A stretch of 64,000 nucleotides of DNA from assembly GCF_003752175.1 (NCBI RefSeq), contig NZ_RJVF01000009.1, positions 930,001-994,000 on the forward strand, given 5' to 3'. Shown in pieces: positions 17,263 to 25,528 of this stretch; within the stretch, counting starts at the first letter, position 1, and every line of letters begins with the position of its first letter. A model generated the notes under the pieces. The model was not told where the DNA came from and made no database searches. It saw nothing but the letters and a program-made list of their open reading frames with translations. Source of the stretch: Comamonas sp. BIGb0124. GTDB lineage: Bacteria > Pseudomonadota > Gammaproteobacteria > Burkholderiales > Burkholderiaceae_C. A program made the translations under genes and the position numbers.

Positions 17263-18696
17263 ATGCAAAAGTTCGACGAAATGCGCGACCACAACGAGGT
17301 GGTCCGGGGTCACTATAAAAACTATAGTGATTGGTTGGCTCACCAGACGGATGCAGTCATGCGCAGCCGGCGGGATGAGGCAGAAGTCATTTTTCGTCGG
17401 GTCGGCATCACGTTTGCCGTCTATGGCGACAAGGACGAGGACGGGTCGGGAACCGAGCGCCTGATCCCCTTCGACTTGATCCCCCGCATCATTCCCGCCG
17501 CCGAGTGGCGAACCATGAAGCGGGGCCTGGCGCAGCGGGTCACGGCGCTCAATCGTTTCCTGCACGACATCTACCACGACCAGGACATCCTGCGGGCCGG
17601 CCTGGTGCCCAAGGAGCAGGTGCTGGGCAACACGCAGTTCCGTCCCGAGATGATCGGGGTCGACGTGCCCAACCAGATCTACTCCAGCATTGCGGGCATC
17701 GACATCGTGCGGGCACCCAATGCGGCCGGCGAGGGCGAGTACTACGTCCTGGAAGACAACCTGCGTGTCCCGAGCGGCGTGAGCTACATGCTCGAGAACC
17801 GCAAGATGATGATGCGGTTTTTTCCCGAGCTGTTTTCGCAGAATCGCATTGCGCCCGTCGCGCACTATCCCGATCTGCTGCTCGAGACGCTGCAGGCCTC
17901 TGCGCCGCCCAACACCGCGTCGCCCACGGTCGTGGTGCTGACCCCGGGCATGTACAACTCGGCCTATTTCGAGCATGCCTTCCTGGCCCAGCAGATGGGG
18001 GTGGAGTTGGTCGAGGGGCAGGATCTGTTCGTCAAGAACGATTTTGTCTACATGCGCACCACGCGCGGTCCGCGCCAGGTCGATGTGATCTACCGCCGCC
18101 TGGACGACGATTTCCTGGACCCCGAAGTCTTCCGCCCCGATTCCACGCTGGGCTGCCCGGGCCTGATGCGGGCCTACAAGGCCGGCAACGTGGCGCTGTG
18201 CAATGCCGTGGGCACGGGCATTGCAGACGACAAGTCCATCTATCCCTATGTGCCCAAGATGATCGAGTTCTACCTCGGCGAGAAACCCATCCTCAGCAAC
18301 GTGCCCACGTTCATGGGACGCAACGCGGACGATCTGAAGTACATCCTGGCCAACATGAAGGACCTGGTCGTCAAGGAAGTGCACGGCGCGGGCGGCTACG
18401 GCATGCTGGTCGGCCCGGCCTCGACCAAGGCGCAGATCGAGGAGTTCCGCAAGATCGTCGAGGCGCGTCCGGACAACTACATCGCGCAACCGACGCTCAG
18501 CCTGTCGAGCTGCCCCACATTCGTCGAGCAGGGCATCGCGCCCCGGCATATCGACCTGCGGCCGTTCGTGCTGTCGGGCAAGACGGTGCAGATGGTGCCG
18601 GGCGGCCTGACGCGCGTGGCGCTCAAGGAAGGGTCGCTGGTCGTCAACTCCTCTCAGGGTGGTGGAACAAAAGACACCTGGGTGCTGGAGTCCTGA
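17263..18696 (+). CDS. Circularly permuted ATP-grasp type 2 protein (DUF404/DUF407)
   Basis: This is a predicted ATP-dependent carboxylate-amine (peptide) ligase of 477 residues, the usual size. Family hallmarks are RRVGITFAVYGDKD, the RLIPFDLIPRIIPAAEW block, NRFLHDIYHDQDIL, and the ATP-grasp strands EYYVLEDNLRVPSGVSYMLENR, VDVIYRRLDDDFLDP and VVKEVHGAGGYGMLVGP. It ends with HIDLRPFVLSGKTVQMVPGGLTRVALKEGSLVVNSSQGGGTKDTWVLE, with basic and glycine residues placed to bind nucleotide. AGGAG lies 9 bases before the ATG. The alpha-E gene follows after 111 bp and the transglutaminase partner is across comEC. Comparative genomics (Iyer and Aravind) predicts peptide or amide synthesis; I know of no confirmed substrate. 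Confidence 0.94.
   Translation: MQKFDEMRDHNEVVRGHYKNYSDWLAHQTDAVMRSRRDEAEVIFRRVGITFAVYGDKDEDGSGTERLIPFDLIPRIIPAAEWRTMKRGLAQRVTALNRFLHDIYHDQDILRAGLVPKEQVLGNTQFRPEMIGVDVPNQIYSSIAGIDIVRAPNAAGEGEYYVLEDNLRVPSGVSYMLENRKMMMRFFPELFSQNRIAPVAHYPDLLLETLQASAPPNTASPTVVVLTPGMYNSAYFEHAFLAQQMGVELVEGQDLFVKNDFVYMRTTRGPRQVDVIYRRLDDDFLDPEVFRPDSTLGCPGLMRAYKAGNVALCNAVGTGIADDKSIYPYVPKMIEFYLGEKPILSNVPTFMGRNADDLKYILANMKDLVVKEVHGAGGYGMLVGPASTKAQIEEFRKIVEARPDNYIAQPTLSLSSCPTFVEQGIAPRHIDLRPFVLSGKTVQMVPGGLTRVALKEGSLVVNSSQGGGTKDTWVLES
17310..17330. repeat. AT-rich perfect inverted repeat inside the ATP-grasp gene
   Basis: TCACTATA (17310-17317), AAAAC, TATAGTGA (17323-17330): 8-bp perfect arms, 47 bases into the coding sequence. 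It encodes HYKNYSD using A/T-ending codons (TAT, AAA, AGT) that are rare in this GC-rich region. It could be an operator, an mRNA hairpin near the start, or chance. Confidence 0.6.
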
Positions 18697-18807
18697 GTCC
18701 GCACCGCACGCCGCACGTCATGACGACACCCTCCGTCCAACACGCCACACTCCCTTGCGCGAACGGCGCGGCCCAGCACGCGCCTTCTTCTACGAAAGCC
18801 CATCCTT

Positions 18808-19806
18808 ATGTTGTCACGCACGGCTGACCATCTCTTCTGGATGTCCCGCTACACCGAGCGGGCCGAAAACACGGCGCGCATGCTCGATGTCAACTACCAG
18901 ACCTCGCTGCTGCCGCAGTCGGCCAGTGCCGCCGAGGCCGGCTGGCGAGGCGCGCTGGGCATCAGCGAGCTGCTGCCCGGCTACGCCGCCAAATACGGCA
19001 CGGAAGTCACCCCGCGCCATGTCATGGACTTCATGATCCGCGACGAGAACAACCCGTCGTCCATTGCCTCGTGCCTGCGCGCCGCACGCGAGAACGCACG
19101 GGCCGTGCGCGGCAGCCTCACCACCGAAGCCTGGGAGACGGCCAACCAGACCTGGCTCGAACTGCGCCGCATGCTGCGCGAGGACGACATCGAACGCGAT
19201 CCGGCCGAGTTCTTCGAGTGGGTCAAGTTCCGCTCGCACCTTTCGCGGGGCGTGACCCTGGGCACCATGCTGCAGGACGAGTCCTTCCAGTTCATGCGCA
19301 TCGGCACGTTTCTCGAACGGGCCGACAACACCGCGCGGCTGATCGACGTCAAGTTCCATGCCCTGCCCATCGAGGGCGTGAAGACCAGCGGCTCGCAAAG
19401 CCAGTCGCAGTCCGCCGATGTCGAGCTCGACAGCGAACAGGAGCTTGACTTCTACCACTGGAGCTCGATCCTGCGCAGCGTCTCGGCCTTCGAGGTCTAC
19501 CGCAAGGTCTATCGCGATGTGATCAAGCCCGAGCGCGTTGCCGAACTGCTCATCCTGCGTCCCGACATGCCGCGCTCGCTGCTGAGCTGCCTGATCGAGG
19601 TCGACGACAACCTCAAGGTGCTGGCCAACGAACAGTCGGCCGAGACCCAGCGTTACTCGGGCAAGCTGCGCGCCGACCTGCAGTACGCCTCGATCCAGGA
19701 GATCCTGGCGTCCGGCTTGCATGGTTTCCTCACGCAGTTCCTGGACCGGGTCAACAACCTGGGCGGTCGCATCAGCAAGGACTTCCTGATTCCCGTCGTC
19801 GACTGA
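18808..19806 (+). CDS. Alpha-E domain protein (DUF403)
   Basis: This is an all-helical protein of 332 residues that nearly always occurs next to a circularly permuted ATP-grasp protein. Its start MLSRTADHLFWMSRYTERAENTARML is the family signature, and a second copy of the same pattern occurs around MRIGTFLERADNTARLIDVKF. The end, QEILASGLHGFLTQFLDRVNNLGG, is also typical. It likely forms a complex with the ATP-grasp protein or carries its substrate, but no activity is established. The ATG at 18808 follows the ATP-grasp stop by 111 bases. A bulged hairpin lies at 19819-19854 after its stop, before prpE. The short transglutaminase gene that often follows alpha-E is missing here. Confidence 0.93.
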   Translation: MLSRTADHLFWMSRYTERAENTARMLDVNYQTSLLPQSASAAEAGWRGALGISELLPGYAAKYGTEVTPRHVMDFMIRDENNPSSIASCLRAARENARAVRGSLTTEAWETANQTWLELRRMLREDDIERDPAEFFEWVKFRSHLSRGVTLGTMLQDESFQFMRIGTFLERADNTARLIDVKFHALPIEGVKTSGSQSQSQSADVELDSEQELDFYHWSSILRSVSAFEVYRKVYRDVIKPERVAELLILRPDMPRSLLSCLIEVDDNLKVLANEQSAETQRYSGKLRADLQYASIQEILASGLHGFLTQFLDRVNNLGGRISKDFLIPVVD

Positions 19807-19818
19807 GGCGCCGAGGAG

Positions 19819-19854
19819 CACCGCGCGCCGGCTCAGGGTAATCCTGAGGCGGTG
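19819..19854 (+). terminator. Two-part hairpin after the alpha-E gene
   Basis: Inner stem CTCAGG (19832-19837)/CCTGAG (19843-19848) with a GTAAT loop. Outer stem CACCGC (19819-19824)/GCGGTG (19849-19854) is separated on the left by a 7-base bulge. There is no U tract, so it is a possible Rho-assisted 3' end separating alpha-E from prpE. Confidence 0.4.
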
Positions 19855-19927
19855 CGTCAGGCGCTTGTCAGCGCGCTGCAAGTCGCCCGGCCGACCATGG
19901 TCTCCTGAACAAGACAAGGAGACAGGT

Positions 19928-21820
19928 ATGGTGGCGTATGCGGATTTTCACCGCAGGTCCTTGGTCGACCGCGACGGCTTCTGGCGGGAGCAGGCGGCGC
20001 TGATCGACTGGCATCGGCCTTTCGACAGCGTGTGCGACGACAGCCGTGCGCCCCATACCCGGTGGTTCGCCGGCGGCCTGACCAACCTGTGCCACAACGC
20101 CATCGACCGGCACCTCGCCGAACGTGCCGATCAGCCCGCGCTCATCTACGTCTCGACCGAAACCGGGCAGGAGCAGACCTACACCTATGCGCAGATGCAC
20201 GACGAAGTGCAGCGCATGGCCGCCATCCTGCAGCGGCTGGGGGTCGGGCAGGGCGACCGGGTGCTCATCTACATGCCCATGGTGCCGCAGGCCGCCTTTG
20301 CGATGCTGGCTTGTGCCCGCATCGGTGCGCTGCATTCGGTCGTCTTCGGCGGTTTTGCCGCCGGCAGCCTGGCGACGCGCATCTCGGATGCCCAGCCGGC
20401 CGCCATTGTCAGCGCCGATGCGGGTTCACGCGGGGGCAAGATCGTGCCTTACAAACCCATGCTCGACGAAGCCCTGGCGCTGTCGGGGTCGGCGGCGCAG
20501 GTGCTGCTGGTCGACCGCGGGCTGGCGCCCATGTCGCGCATGCCCGGTCGCGACCACGACTACGCTGCGTTGCGCGACGAACTGGCCGGTGCGGAGGTCG
20601 CCTGCGCCTGGGTGGATGCCACCCATGCCAGTTACACGCTCTACACCAGCGGCACCACCGGCAAGCCCAAGGGCGTGCAGCGCGACACCGGAGGCTACGC
20701 GGTGGCACTGGCCGCGAGCATGCGCCACATCTTCGATGCGCGGGCCGGGCAGGTGTTTTTCTGTACGTCCGATATCGGCTGGGTGGTGGGCCACAGCTAC
20801 ATCGTCTACGCCCCGCTGATCGCCGGCATGGCCACGCTGATGTACGAAGGGCTGCCCGTGAATCCGGATGCCGGCATCTGGTGGCGCCTGGCCGAACGCT
20901 ACCGTGTCACCCACATGTTCAGCGCACCCACGGCGATCCGGGTGCTGAAGAAGCACGATGCCGCCCTGCTGCGCGAGTACGACCTGTCCAGCCTGCAGCG
21001 CCTGTTCCTGGCCGGCGAGCCGCTCGACGAGCCCACGGCGCAATGGATAGGCGAAGGCCTGGGTGTGCCTGTGGTCGACAACTACTGGCAGACCGAGACC
21101 GGTTGGCCCATCCTGACGATCGCCCAGGGCGTCGATTCCTCGCCCGGCCGGCTGGGCAGCCCGGGATTCGCGATGTACGGCTACGACGCCGCCCTGTTCG
21201 ATCCGGCCAGCGGCGAGGAACTCACCGAGCCCGGGCAGAAAGGCGTACTGGCCCTCAAAGGACCGCTGCCGCCGGGCTGCCTGCAGACCCTGTGGCAGGA
21301 CGATGCACGTTTCGAGGCGACGTACTGGCACAGCATTCCGGGACGGCAGGTGTACAGCACCTTCGACTACGCCACGCGGGATGCGGACGGCTACTACTTC
21401 ATCCTGGGCCGTGCCGACGATGTCATCAACGTGGCCGGCCATCGCCTCGGCACCCGCGAGATCGAGGAAAGCATCGCCGGCCACCCCGGCGTGGCCGAGG
21501 TCGCCGTCGTCGGCGTTCAGGACGCGATCAAGGGCCAGGCTGCGCTGGCATTCGTCGTGCCGCGCCGGTCCCTGAGCGAACTCGGCGACACCGGCGGCAG
21601 TCAGCTGGTCCGCGAGATCGGCGCGCGGGTGGACGGCCATCTCGGTGCGCTGGCGCGGCCGCGTGCCGTGCATCTGGTGTCGGCATTGCCCAAGACGCGG
21701 TCGGGCAAGATGCTGCGCCGGGTGATCCAGGCGATCTGCGAGGGACGTGAGCCGGGCGACCTCACCACCCTGGAAGATCCCGCCGTGATCGAGCACCTCC
21801 GCGCGCGTCTGGAAGCCTGA
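19928..21820 (+). CDS. prpE: Propionate-CoA ligase (propionyl-CoA synthetase)
   Basis: This AMP-forming acyl-CoA synthetase activates propionate (and less well acetate) to the CoA thioester in the cytoplasm. It has 630 residues, against about 628 for enterobacterial PrpE, and aligns throughout. It shows GGLTNLCHNAIDRHL, the P-loop YTSGTTGKPKGVQRDTGGYA, YWQTETGWPIL, LGRADDVINVAGHRLGTREIEES and the catalytic/acetylation Lys in KTRSGKMLRR. The ATG at 19928 is preceded by AAGGAGA at good distance; the frame extends to 19865 without PrpE-like sequence. The methylcitrate genes prpB, prpC and prpD are not nearby. It converges on a GntP-type permease gene 33 bases away. PrpE rather than Acs is favoured by the LCHNAIDRHL and GVQRDTGGYA context. 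Confidence 0.92.
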   Translation: MVAYADFHRRSLVDRDGFWREQAALIDWHRPFDSVCDDSRAPHTRWFAGGLTNLCHNAIDRHLAERADQPALIYVSTETGQEQTYTYAQMHDEVQRMAAILQRLGVGQGDRVLIYMPMVPQAAFAMLACARIGALHSVVFGGFAAGSLATRISDAQPAAIVSADAGSRGGKIVPYKPMLDEALALSGSAAQVLLVDRGLAPMSRMPGRDHDYAALRDELAGAEVACAWVDATHASYTLYTSGTTGKPKGVQRDTGGYAVALAASMRHIFDARAGQVFFCTSDIGWVVGHSYIVYAPLIAGMATLMYEGLPVNPDAGIWWRLAERYRVTHMFSAPTAIRVLKKHDAALLREYDLSSLQRLFLAGEPLDEPTAQWIGEGLGVPVVDNYWQTETGWPILTIAQGVDSSPGRLGSPGFAMYGYDAALFDPASGEELTEPGQKGVLALKGPLPPGCLQTLWQDDARFEATYWHSIPGRQVYSTFDYATRDADGYYFILGRADDVINVAGHRLGTREIEESIAGHPGVAEVAVVGVQDAIKGQAALAFVVPRRSLSELGDTGGSQLVREIGARVDGHLGALARPRAVHLVSALPKTRSGKMLRRVIQAICEGREPGDLTTLEDPAVIEHLRARLEA

Positions 21821-21853
21821 GCGGCGTTGCGGCCGCGTTTGGTCGGCGATGCG

Positions 21854-23266
21854 TCAGAAGCTGCCGAACAGCGTGCCCAGGGTGATCACCGTCACCAGCG
21901 CGATGAACGGGAACAGCATGGTCACTGCCGCGATGTTGAGATAGGACTGGCGATGGTTGAGCCCGCAGATGGCCAGCAGCGTGATGATGGCGCCGCAGTG
22001 GGGCAGGGTGTCGAAGCCGCCGGCGGCCATCACGGCCACGCGGTGCAGCAGTTCGGGGCTGATGCCGGTTTCCTGGGCCATGCGCAGGTAGTCGCTGCCC
22101 AGCGTCTGCAGCGCGATGCTCAGCCCGCCCGAAGACGAACCCGTGATGCCCGCCAGCACATTCATGGCCACCGCTTCCGAGATCAGCGGATTGTTCGGCG
22201 CCACGTTGAGCACGGCATCGCGAATCAGCGCAAAGCCCGCAAGACCGGCGATGACCGCGCCGTAACCGACTTCGGAGGCGGTGTTGAACAGGGGCAGCAT
22301 GCAGCCGAAAACCCCTTTGTTGATGGTCTCACGCAGATTGCGCCAATGGCGCAGGCGCAGCAGGACCAGCACGGTGCAGGCGCCGGTCAGGGCGATGATC
22401 AGGGCCCAGAGACCCGACACCTTGGCGGGATCGACGTTGGGGAACCGTTCCCGCATGGCATCGAAGTTCATGCCCGCGAACACGCCGTAGGTGAACAGGG
22501 CGTTGAGTGCGATCACCAGCACCAGAGGCAGCAGGGCCAGCGGCAGCGGCATGGGGGCCGCGGCCGAGCCCTGTGCATCGTTGCCCGCGCTGCCGGCCTG
22601 GGCCTTGGTCTCGTCGTGTTCGCCGTAGCCTTCGCCCACTGCACGAGCCCGCGCCGCGCGCGACTGCAGCCACCACAGGCCGCCGGTCAGCATGATCAGC
22701 CCGCCGATGATGCCCAGGCCCGGTGCCGCGAACACATTGGTGCCGAAGTAGGGGATGGGGATGGCGTTCTGGATGGCCGGCGTACCGGGCAGGGCCGTCA
22801 TGGTGAAGGTGAACGAGCCGAGCGCGATGGCGGCCGGAACCAGCCGTTTGGGGATCTGGGCGGACTGGAACAGTTCGCGGGCAATCGGATAGATCGCGAA
22901 AGCGACCACGAACAGCGAGACGCCGCCGTAAGTGAGCACGCCGCAGGCCAGTACCACCGTGCTCAGCGCGTGGCGGTGGCCGAGCCGCCGGACGATGGAC
23001 TGGGCGATGGCCTCTGCCGCGCCGGAATCCGCCATGAGCTGGCCGAACAGTGCGCCCAGCAGGAAGATGGGCAGGAACTGCAGCACATAGTTGCCCAGTG
23101 CGCTCATGAACGTCTGCGTGTAGATCGGCAGCAGAAAGGCCACGTCGCCCGACAGCAGTACCGCCAGCGCCGCCATCAGCGGCGCCAGCAGCAGCACGGT
23201 GACGCCGCGATAGGCCAGGAACATCAGCAAAAGAAGCGAAACGAGAATGGCGGCTGTGCTGGCCAT
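21854..23266 (-). CDS. GntP-family permease
   Basis: This is an inner-membrane symporter of the GntP/gluconate-permease group with 470 residues, almost entirely hydrophobic (about 12 helices). Features include an early AYRGVTVLLLAPLMAALAVL segment, LPIFLLGALFGQLMADSGAAEAIA, SFTFTMTALPGTPAIQNAIP (the conserved TALPGTPAI motif), a cytoplasmic loop about residues 235-270 with acidic and basic residues, and GSSSGGLSIALQTLG near the end. The start at 23266 is chosen because AGGAGAC lies about 10 bases upstream; the frame runs open to 23539 without hydrophobic sequence. Substrate is unknown: relatives move gluconate, lactate or short hydroxyacids, and proximity to prpE is only weak support for an organic acid. 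Confidence 0.87.
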   Translation of the reverse strand: MASTAAILVSLLLLMFLAYRGVTVLLLAPLMAALAVLLSGDVAFLLPIYTQTFMSALGNYVLQFLPIFLLGALFGQLMADSGAAEAIAQSIVRRLGHRHALSTVVLACGVLTYGGVSLFVVAFAIYPIARELFQSAQIPKRLVPAAIALGSFTFTMTALPGTPAIQNAIPIPYFGTNVFAAPGLGIIGGLIMLTGGLWWLQSRAARARAVGEGYGEHDETKAQAGSAGNDAQGSAAAPMPLPLALLPLVLVIALNALFTYGVFAGMNFDAMRERFPNVDPAKVSGLWALIIALTGACTVLVLLRLRHWRNLRETINKGVFGCMLPLFNTASEVGYGAVIAGLAGFALIRDAVLNVAPNNPLISEAVAMNVLAGITGSSSGGLSIALQTLGSDYLRMAQETGISPELLHRVAVMAAGGFDTLPHCGAIITLLAICGLNHRQSYLNIAAVTMLFPFIALVTVITLGTLFGSF

Positions 23267-23465
23267 GGGCGGGTGTCTCCTGTGGGGTTGGGGATAGAGC
23301 GAATGGCAGGCGGGCGTGCCGTCGTGCACCGGGTGCCGGGCACGGTGTTTTATACACGGGGATTGTGTTTCTGCTGTGGTGCAGCAAACCGAGTCGCAGA
23401 AGTCCCACCGCATTCGCGTCCCGTTTCCTACAGGGAGGGGCGGCCAGGCATCGGACAGTCTGCCC

Positions 23466-24590
23466 ATGCCATCCGTAGCAAGACCCGCCGCAAGACCTCC
23501 GACATCCGCCGGCCCGGCCCATGCCCGGCGCTTGCCCATGGGCTTGGTCTATGTCGATGCCGCGATGCCGGGACTGACCCGGGTGCGTCATGGTCGGGCG
23601 TTCGGCTACCGCGACGCCGCCGGGCGCCGGCTGCAGGACAAGGCGGTGCTCGCGCGCATCCGCAGTCTGGCGATCCCGCCGGCCTATACGCAGGTCTGGA
23701 TCTGCCCCTTGCCCAACGGCCACCTGCAGGCGACCGGGCTCGACGCCAAGGGGCGACGGCAATACCGTTATCACGCCGACTGGCGCCGGCTGCGCGATGC
23801 CGGCAAGTTCGAACGTCTGGAGGCCTTTGGCCGGGCGCTGCCGCGCATACGGCGGCAGGTGGAGCGGGACTTGCAGGCCGGCGCGCGTCTGAGCGTGCCC
23901 GACCGGCAGACCGTGGTGGCCGCACTCGTGCACTTGCTCGACACCACGTTCATGCGGGTGGGGCACGAGGAGTACGTCGCCAGCAACGGCTCTTACGGCC
24001 TGACCACGGTTCGCCAGCGCCATGCCAAGCTGGAGGGCAGCCAGCTGACTTTGCGCTTTCGGGGCAAGAGCGGCGTCGAGCAGAGTGCACGGGTCGACGA
24101 TCCCCGCATCGCGCGCTTGGTCCGGCGGTGCCAGCAACTGCCTGGCCAGGAGCTTTTCCGCTACGAAGGACAGGACGGCGCGAGCCACGCGGTGGACTCC
24201 GGGCAGGTCAACGACTATCTCGCGGAGGCCGGCGGGGACGGCTACACCGCCAAGGATTTCCGCACCTGGCATGGATCGGTGCTGGCGCTCGAGCTGACCC
24301 GGCTGGCCTGCCGGACGGAAACGGCCCGCAAGGACATGGCCGCCATGGCCATCCTGAAGAAGGTGGCGAGTCAGTTGGGCAATACACCGGCGGTTTGCCG
24401 GAAGGCCTATGTCCATCCGGAAATCATGGCGCTGGGCACACGCCTGCTGCAGTCGGACGACCCGGCCCTGGAGGGCATCTGGGACACCCTGGGTTCACGC
24501 ACCTCGCCGCGCGGCCTCAGTGCAGCGGAACGCCGGCTGCTGGTTTTTCTCGCGCAAGGCGGTCGGGTGGCTTCTGCGGCGGGCGGGTGA
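23466..24590 (+). CDS. DNA topoisomerase IB (poxvirus-like)
   Basis: This enzyme relaxes supercoiled DNA by nicking one strand through a 3'-phosphotyrosine. It has 374 residues, close to other bacterial type IB enzymes (about 340-370). The N-terminal part (GLTRVRHGRAFGYRDAAGR, IPPAYTQVWICPLPNGHLQATG) is the bacterial TopIB N-domain. The catalytic domain shows DTTFMRVGHEEYVASNGSYGLTTVRQRH (first Arg), FRGKSGVE (Lys), YTAKDFRTWHGS (Arg/His) and the active-site Tyr in NTPAVCRKAYVHPEI. The ATG at 23466 is used; an upstream ATG at 23316 would add 50 unlike residues. The start lies 200 bp from the divergent permease start. Well supported; its role beside TopoI and gyrase is unclear. Confidence 0.93.
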   Translation: MPSVARPAARPPTSAGPAHARRLPMGLVYVDAAMPGLTRVRHGRAFGYRDAAGRRLQDKAVLARIRSLAIPPAYTQVWICPLPNGHLQATGLDAKGRRQYRYHADWRRLRDAGKFERLEAFGRALPRIRRQVERDLQAGARLSVPDRQTVVAALVHLLDTTFMRVGHEEYVASNGSYGLTTVRQRHAKLEGSQLTLRFRGKSGVEQSARVDDPRIARLVRRCQQLPGQELFRYEGQDGASHAVDSGQVNDYLAEAGGDGYTAKDFRTWHGSVLALELTRLACRTETARKDMAAMAILKKVASQLGNTPAVCRKAYVHPEIMALGTRLLQSDDPALEGIWDTLGSRTSPRGLSAAERRLLVFLAQGGRVASAAGG

Positions 24591-24626
24591 GGGCGCGGCC
24601 CCCCATGTGTACGTGACCGGCGGGCT

Positions 24627-25202
24627 TCAGCCGACCACCAGGCTGCGCAGCACGCCGTCCTGAAGATAGCCCAGCACGATGGAGAGGATCTGGATCAGCA
24701 CCAGCGCCACCAGCGGCGACAGGTCGAGGCCGCCGGGAGTCGGCAGCCAGCGACGGATGGGATCGAGCAGGGGAGCCGCCAGACGCTGCAGCACATGGTT
24801 GATGGCCGGATCGGTGCGCAGCCACGAGGCGATGACCGAGGCGATCAGGATGGCGGTGCAGAGGCTCAGCGCGAGGGCCAGCAGATCGAACAGGGCCATC
24901 ACCAGGGTAGCGGCCAGCGGCGTGGCTGCGCCCATCAGGCCGCCCAGAAGCGCGGACAGCAACAGATGCTGCAGCACTTTCATGAGCATGGCCGCCACCA
25001 GGCTGGCCGTGTCGAGGCGTCCGAGAGCCGGAATGAACCGGCGCAAGGGCAACACCACCCAATTGGTCAGCGACAGCACCAGATGCCCGATCGGGTTGTA
25101 GAAAGGCGTCCCCGTCCATTGCATGTACAGCCGCAGCAGGCAGGCGCCGGCCAGCAGGCCCACGGCCACATTCAGGATCAGGGAGAGGATTTGGATCAAC
25201 AT
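24627..25202 (-). CDS. YggT family integral membrane protein
   Basis: This is a small inner-membrane protein of 191 residues with two YggT repeats. The first runs from MLIQILSLILNVAVGLLAGACLLRLYMQW to NPIGHLVLSLTNWVVLPLRRFIPALG. The second, from about 100, ends INHVLQRLAAPLLDPIRRWLPTPGGLDLSPLVALVLIQIL. Each repeat has two hydrophobic spans with the PLRRxIP/PIRRxLP motif between. YggT proteins are linked to osmotic or ion stress and, in other phyla, to division or photosystem assembly; the function here is not established. The start at 25202 is a Met directly before the first helix; the open frame upstream is Pro-rich and unrelated. It is divergent from sucA and convergent with topoisomerase IB (36-bp gap). 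Confidence 0.9.
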   Translation of the reverse strand: MLIQILSLILNVAVGLLAGACLLRLYMQWTGTPFYNPIGHLVLSLTNWVVLPLRRFIPALGRLDTASLVAAMLMKVLQHLLLSALLGGLMGAATPLAATLVMALFDLLALALSLCTAILIASVIASWLRTDPAINHVLQRLAAPLLDPIRRWLPTPGGLDLSPLVALVLIQILSIVLGYLQDGVLRSLVVG

Positions 25203-25528
25203 GGGCGCTATTTTGCCGGAGGCCTGCGCGGCCGGCCGCCAGGTGGGTGGATCGCGCCCAAAAAAGGGCGGATCAGGGTTTTCACGGGGTGGGTGGGGGG
25301 AACTCTGGACGGCATTTGGCGATCCGAGTGTGTCGAATGTGTGGAAACTTGAGCAGACTGGTGCAACTCCCGACGACGTGTAGGGATGTTCGGTGGCACA
25401 ATGACTGCGCATTATTACTTGGCCCTTCCCTAGCCACAGTCGCAATCCGCTAACCGGTGAAGCCGTGTCGCGGAAGGTTTACTAACCAGCTACAGCTTCC
25501 CACAGGGAAGTGAAAGTCAGCGTTAAAA
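25203..25528. other. 326-bp intergenic region, yggT/sucA divergent promoters
   Basis: No gene is seen. The region becomes less GC-rich toward sucA (TGCGCATTATTACTTGG at 25405-25421). It contains GGTGGCACAATGAC near 25391-25404, where CACAAT could serve as a weak -10. A small hairpin CTTCCC-ACA-GGGAAG lies at 25496-25510, just before sucA. No strong ribosome site is visible directly before the sucA ATG. It presumably holds the promoter of the 2-oxoglutarate dehydrogenase genes. Confidence 0.5.

Noticed and set aside
17180-17464. Short frame starting MADDKKAGARAPFPG with a good AGGAGAGG ribosome site, 5' of and overlapping the ATP-grasp gene
   Set aside because: Most of it overlaps the well-supported ATP-grasp frame and no homology is recognisable. 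A leader peptide is possible but not supported.
23316-23465. N-terminal extension of topoisomerase IB from an upstream ATG
   Set aside because: The added 50 residues (Cys-rich, no similarity to the family) lie in the divergent promoter region with the permease gene.
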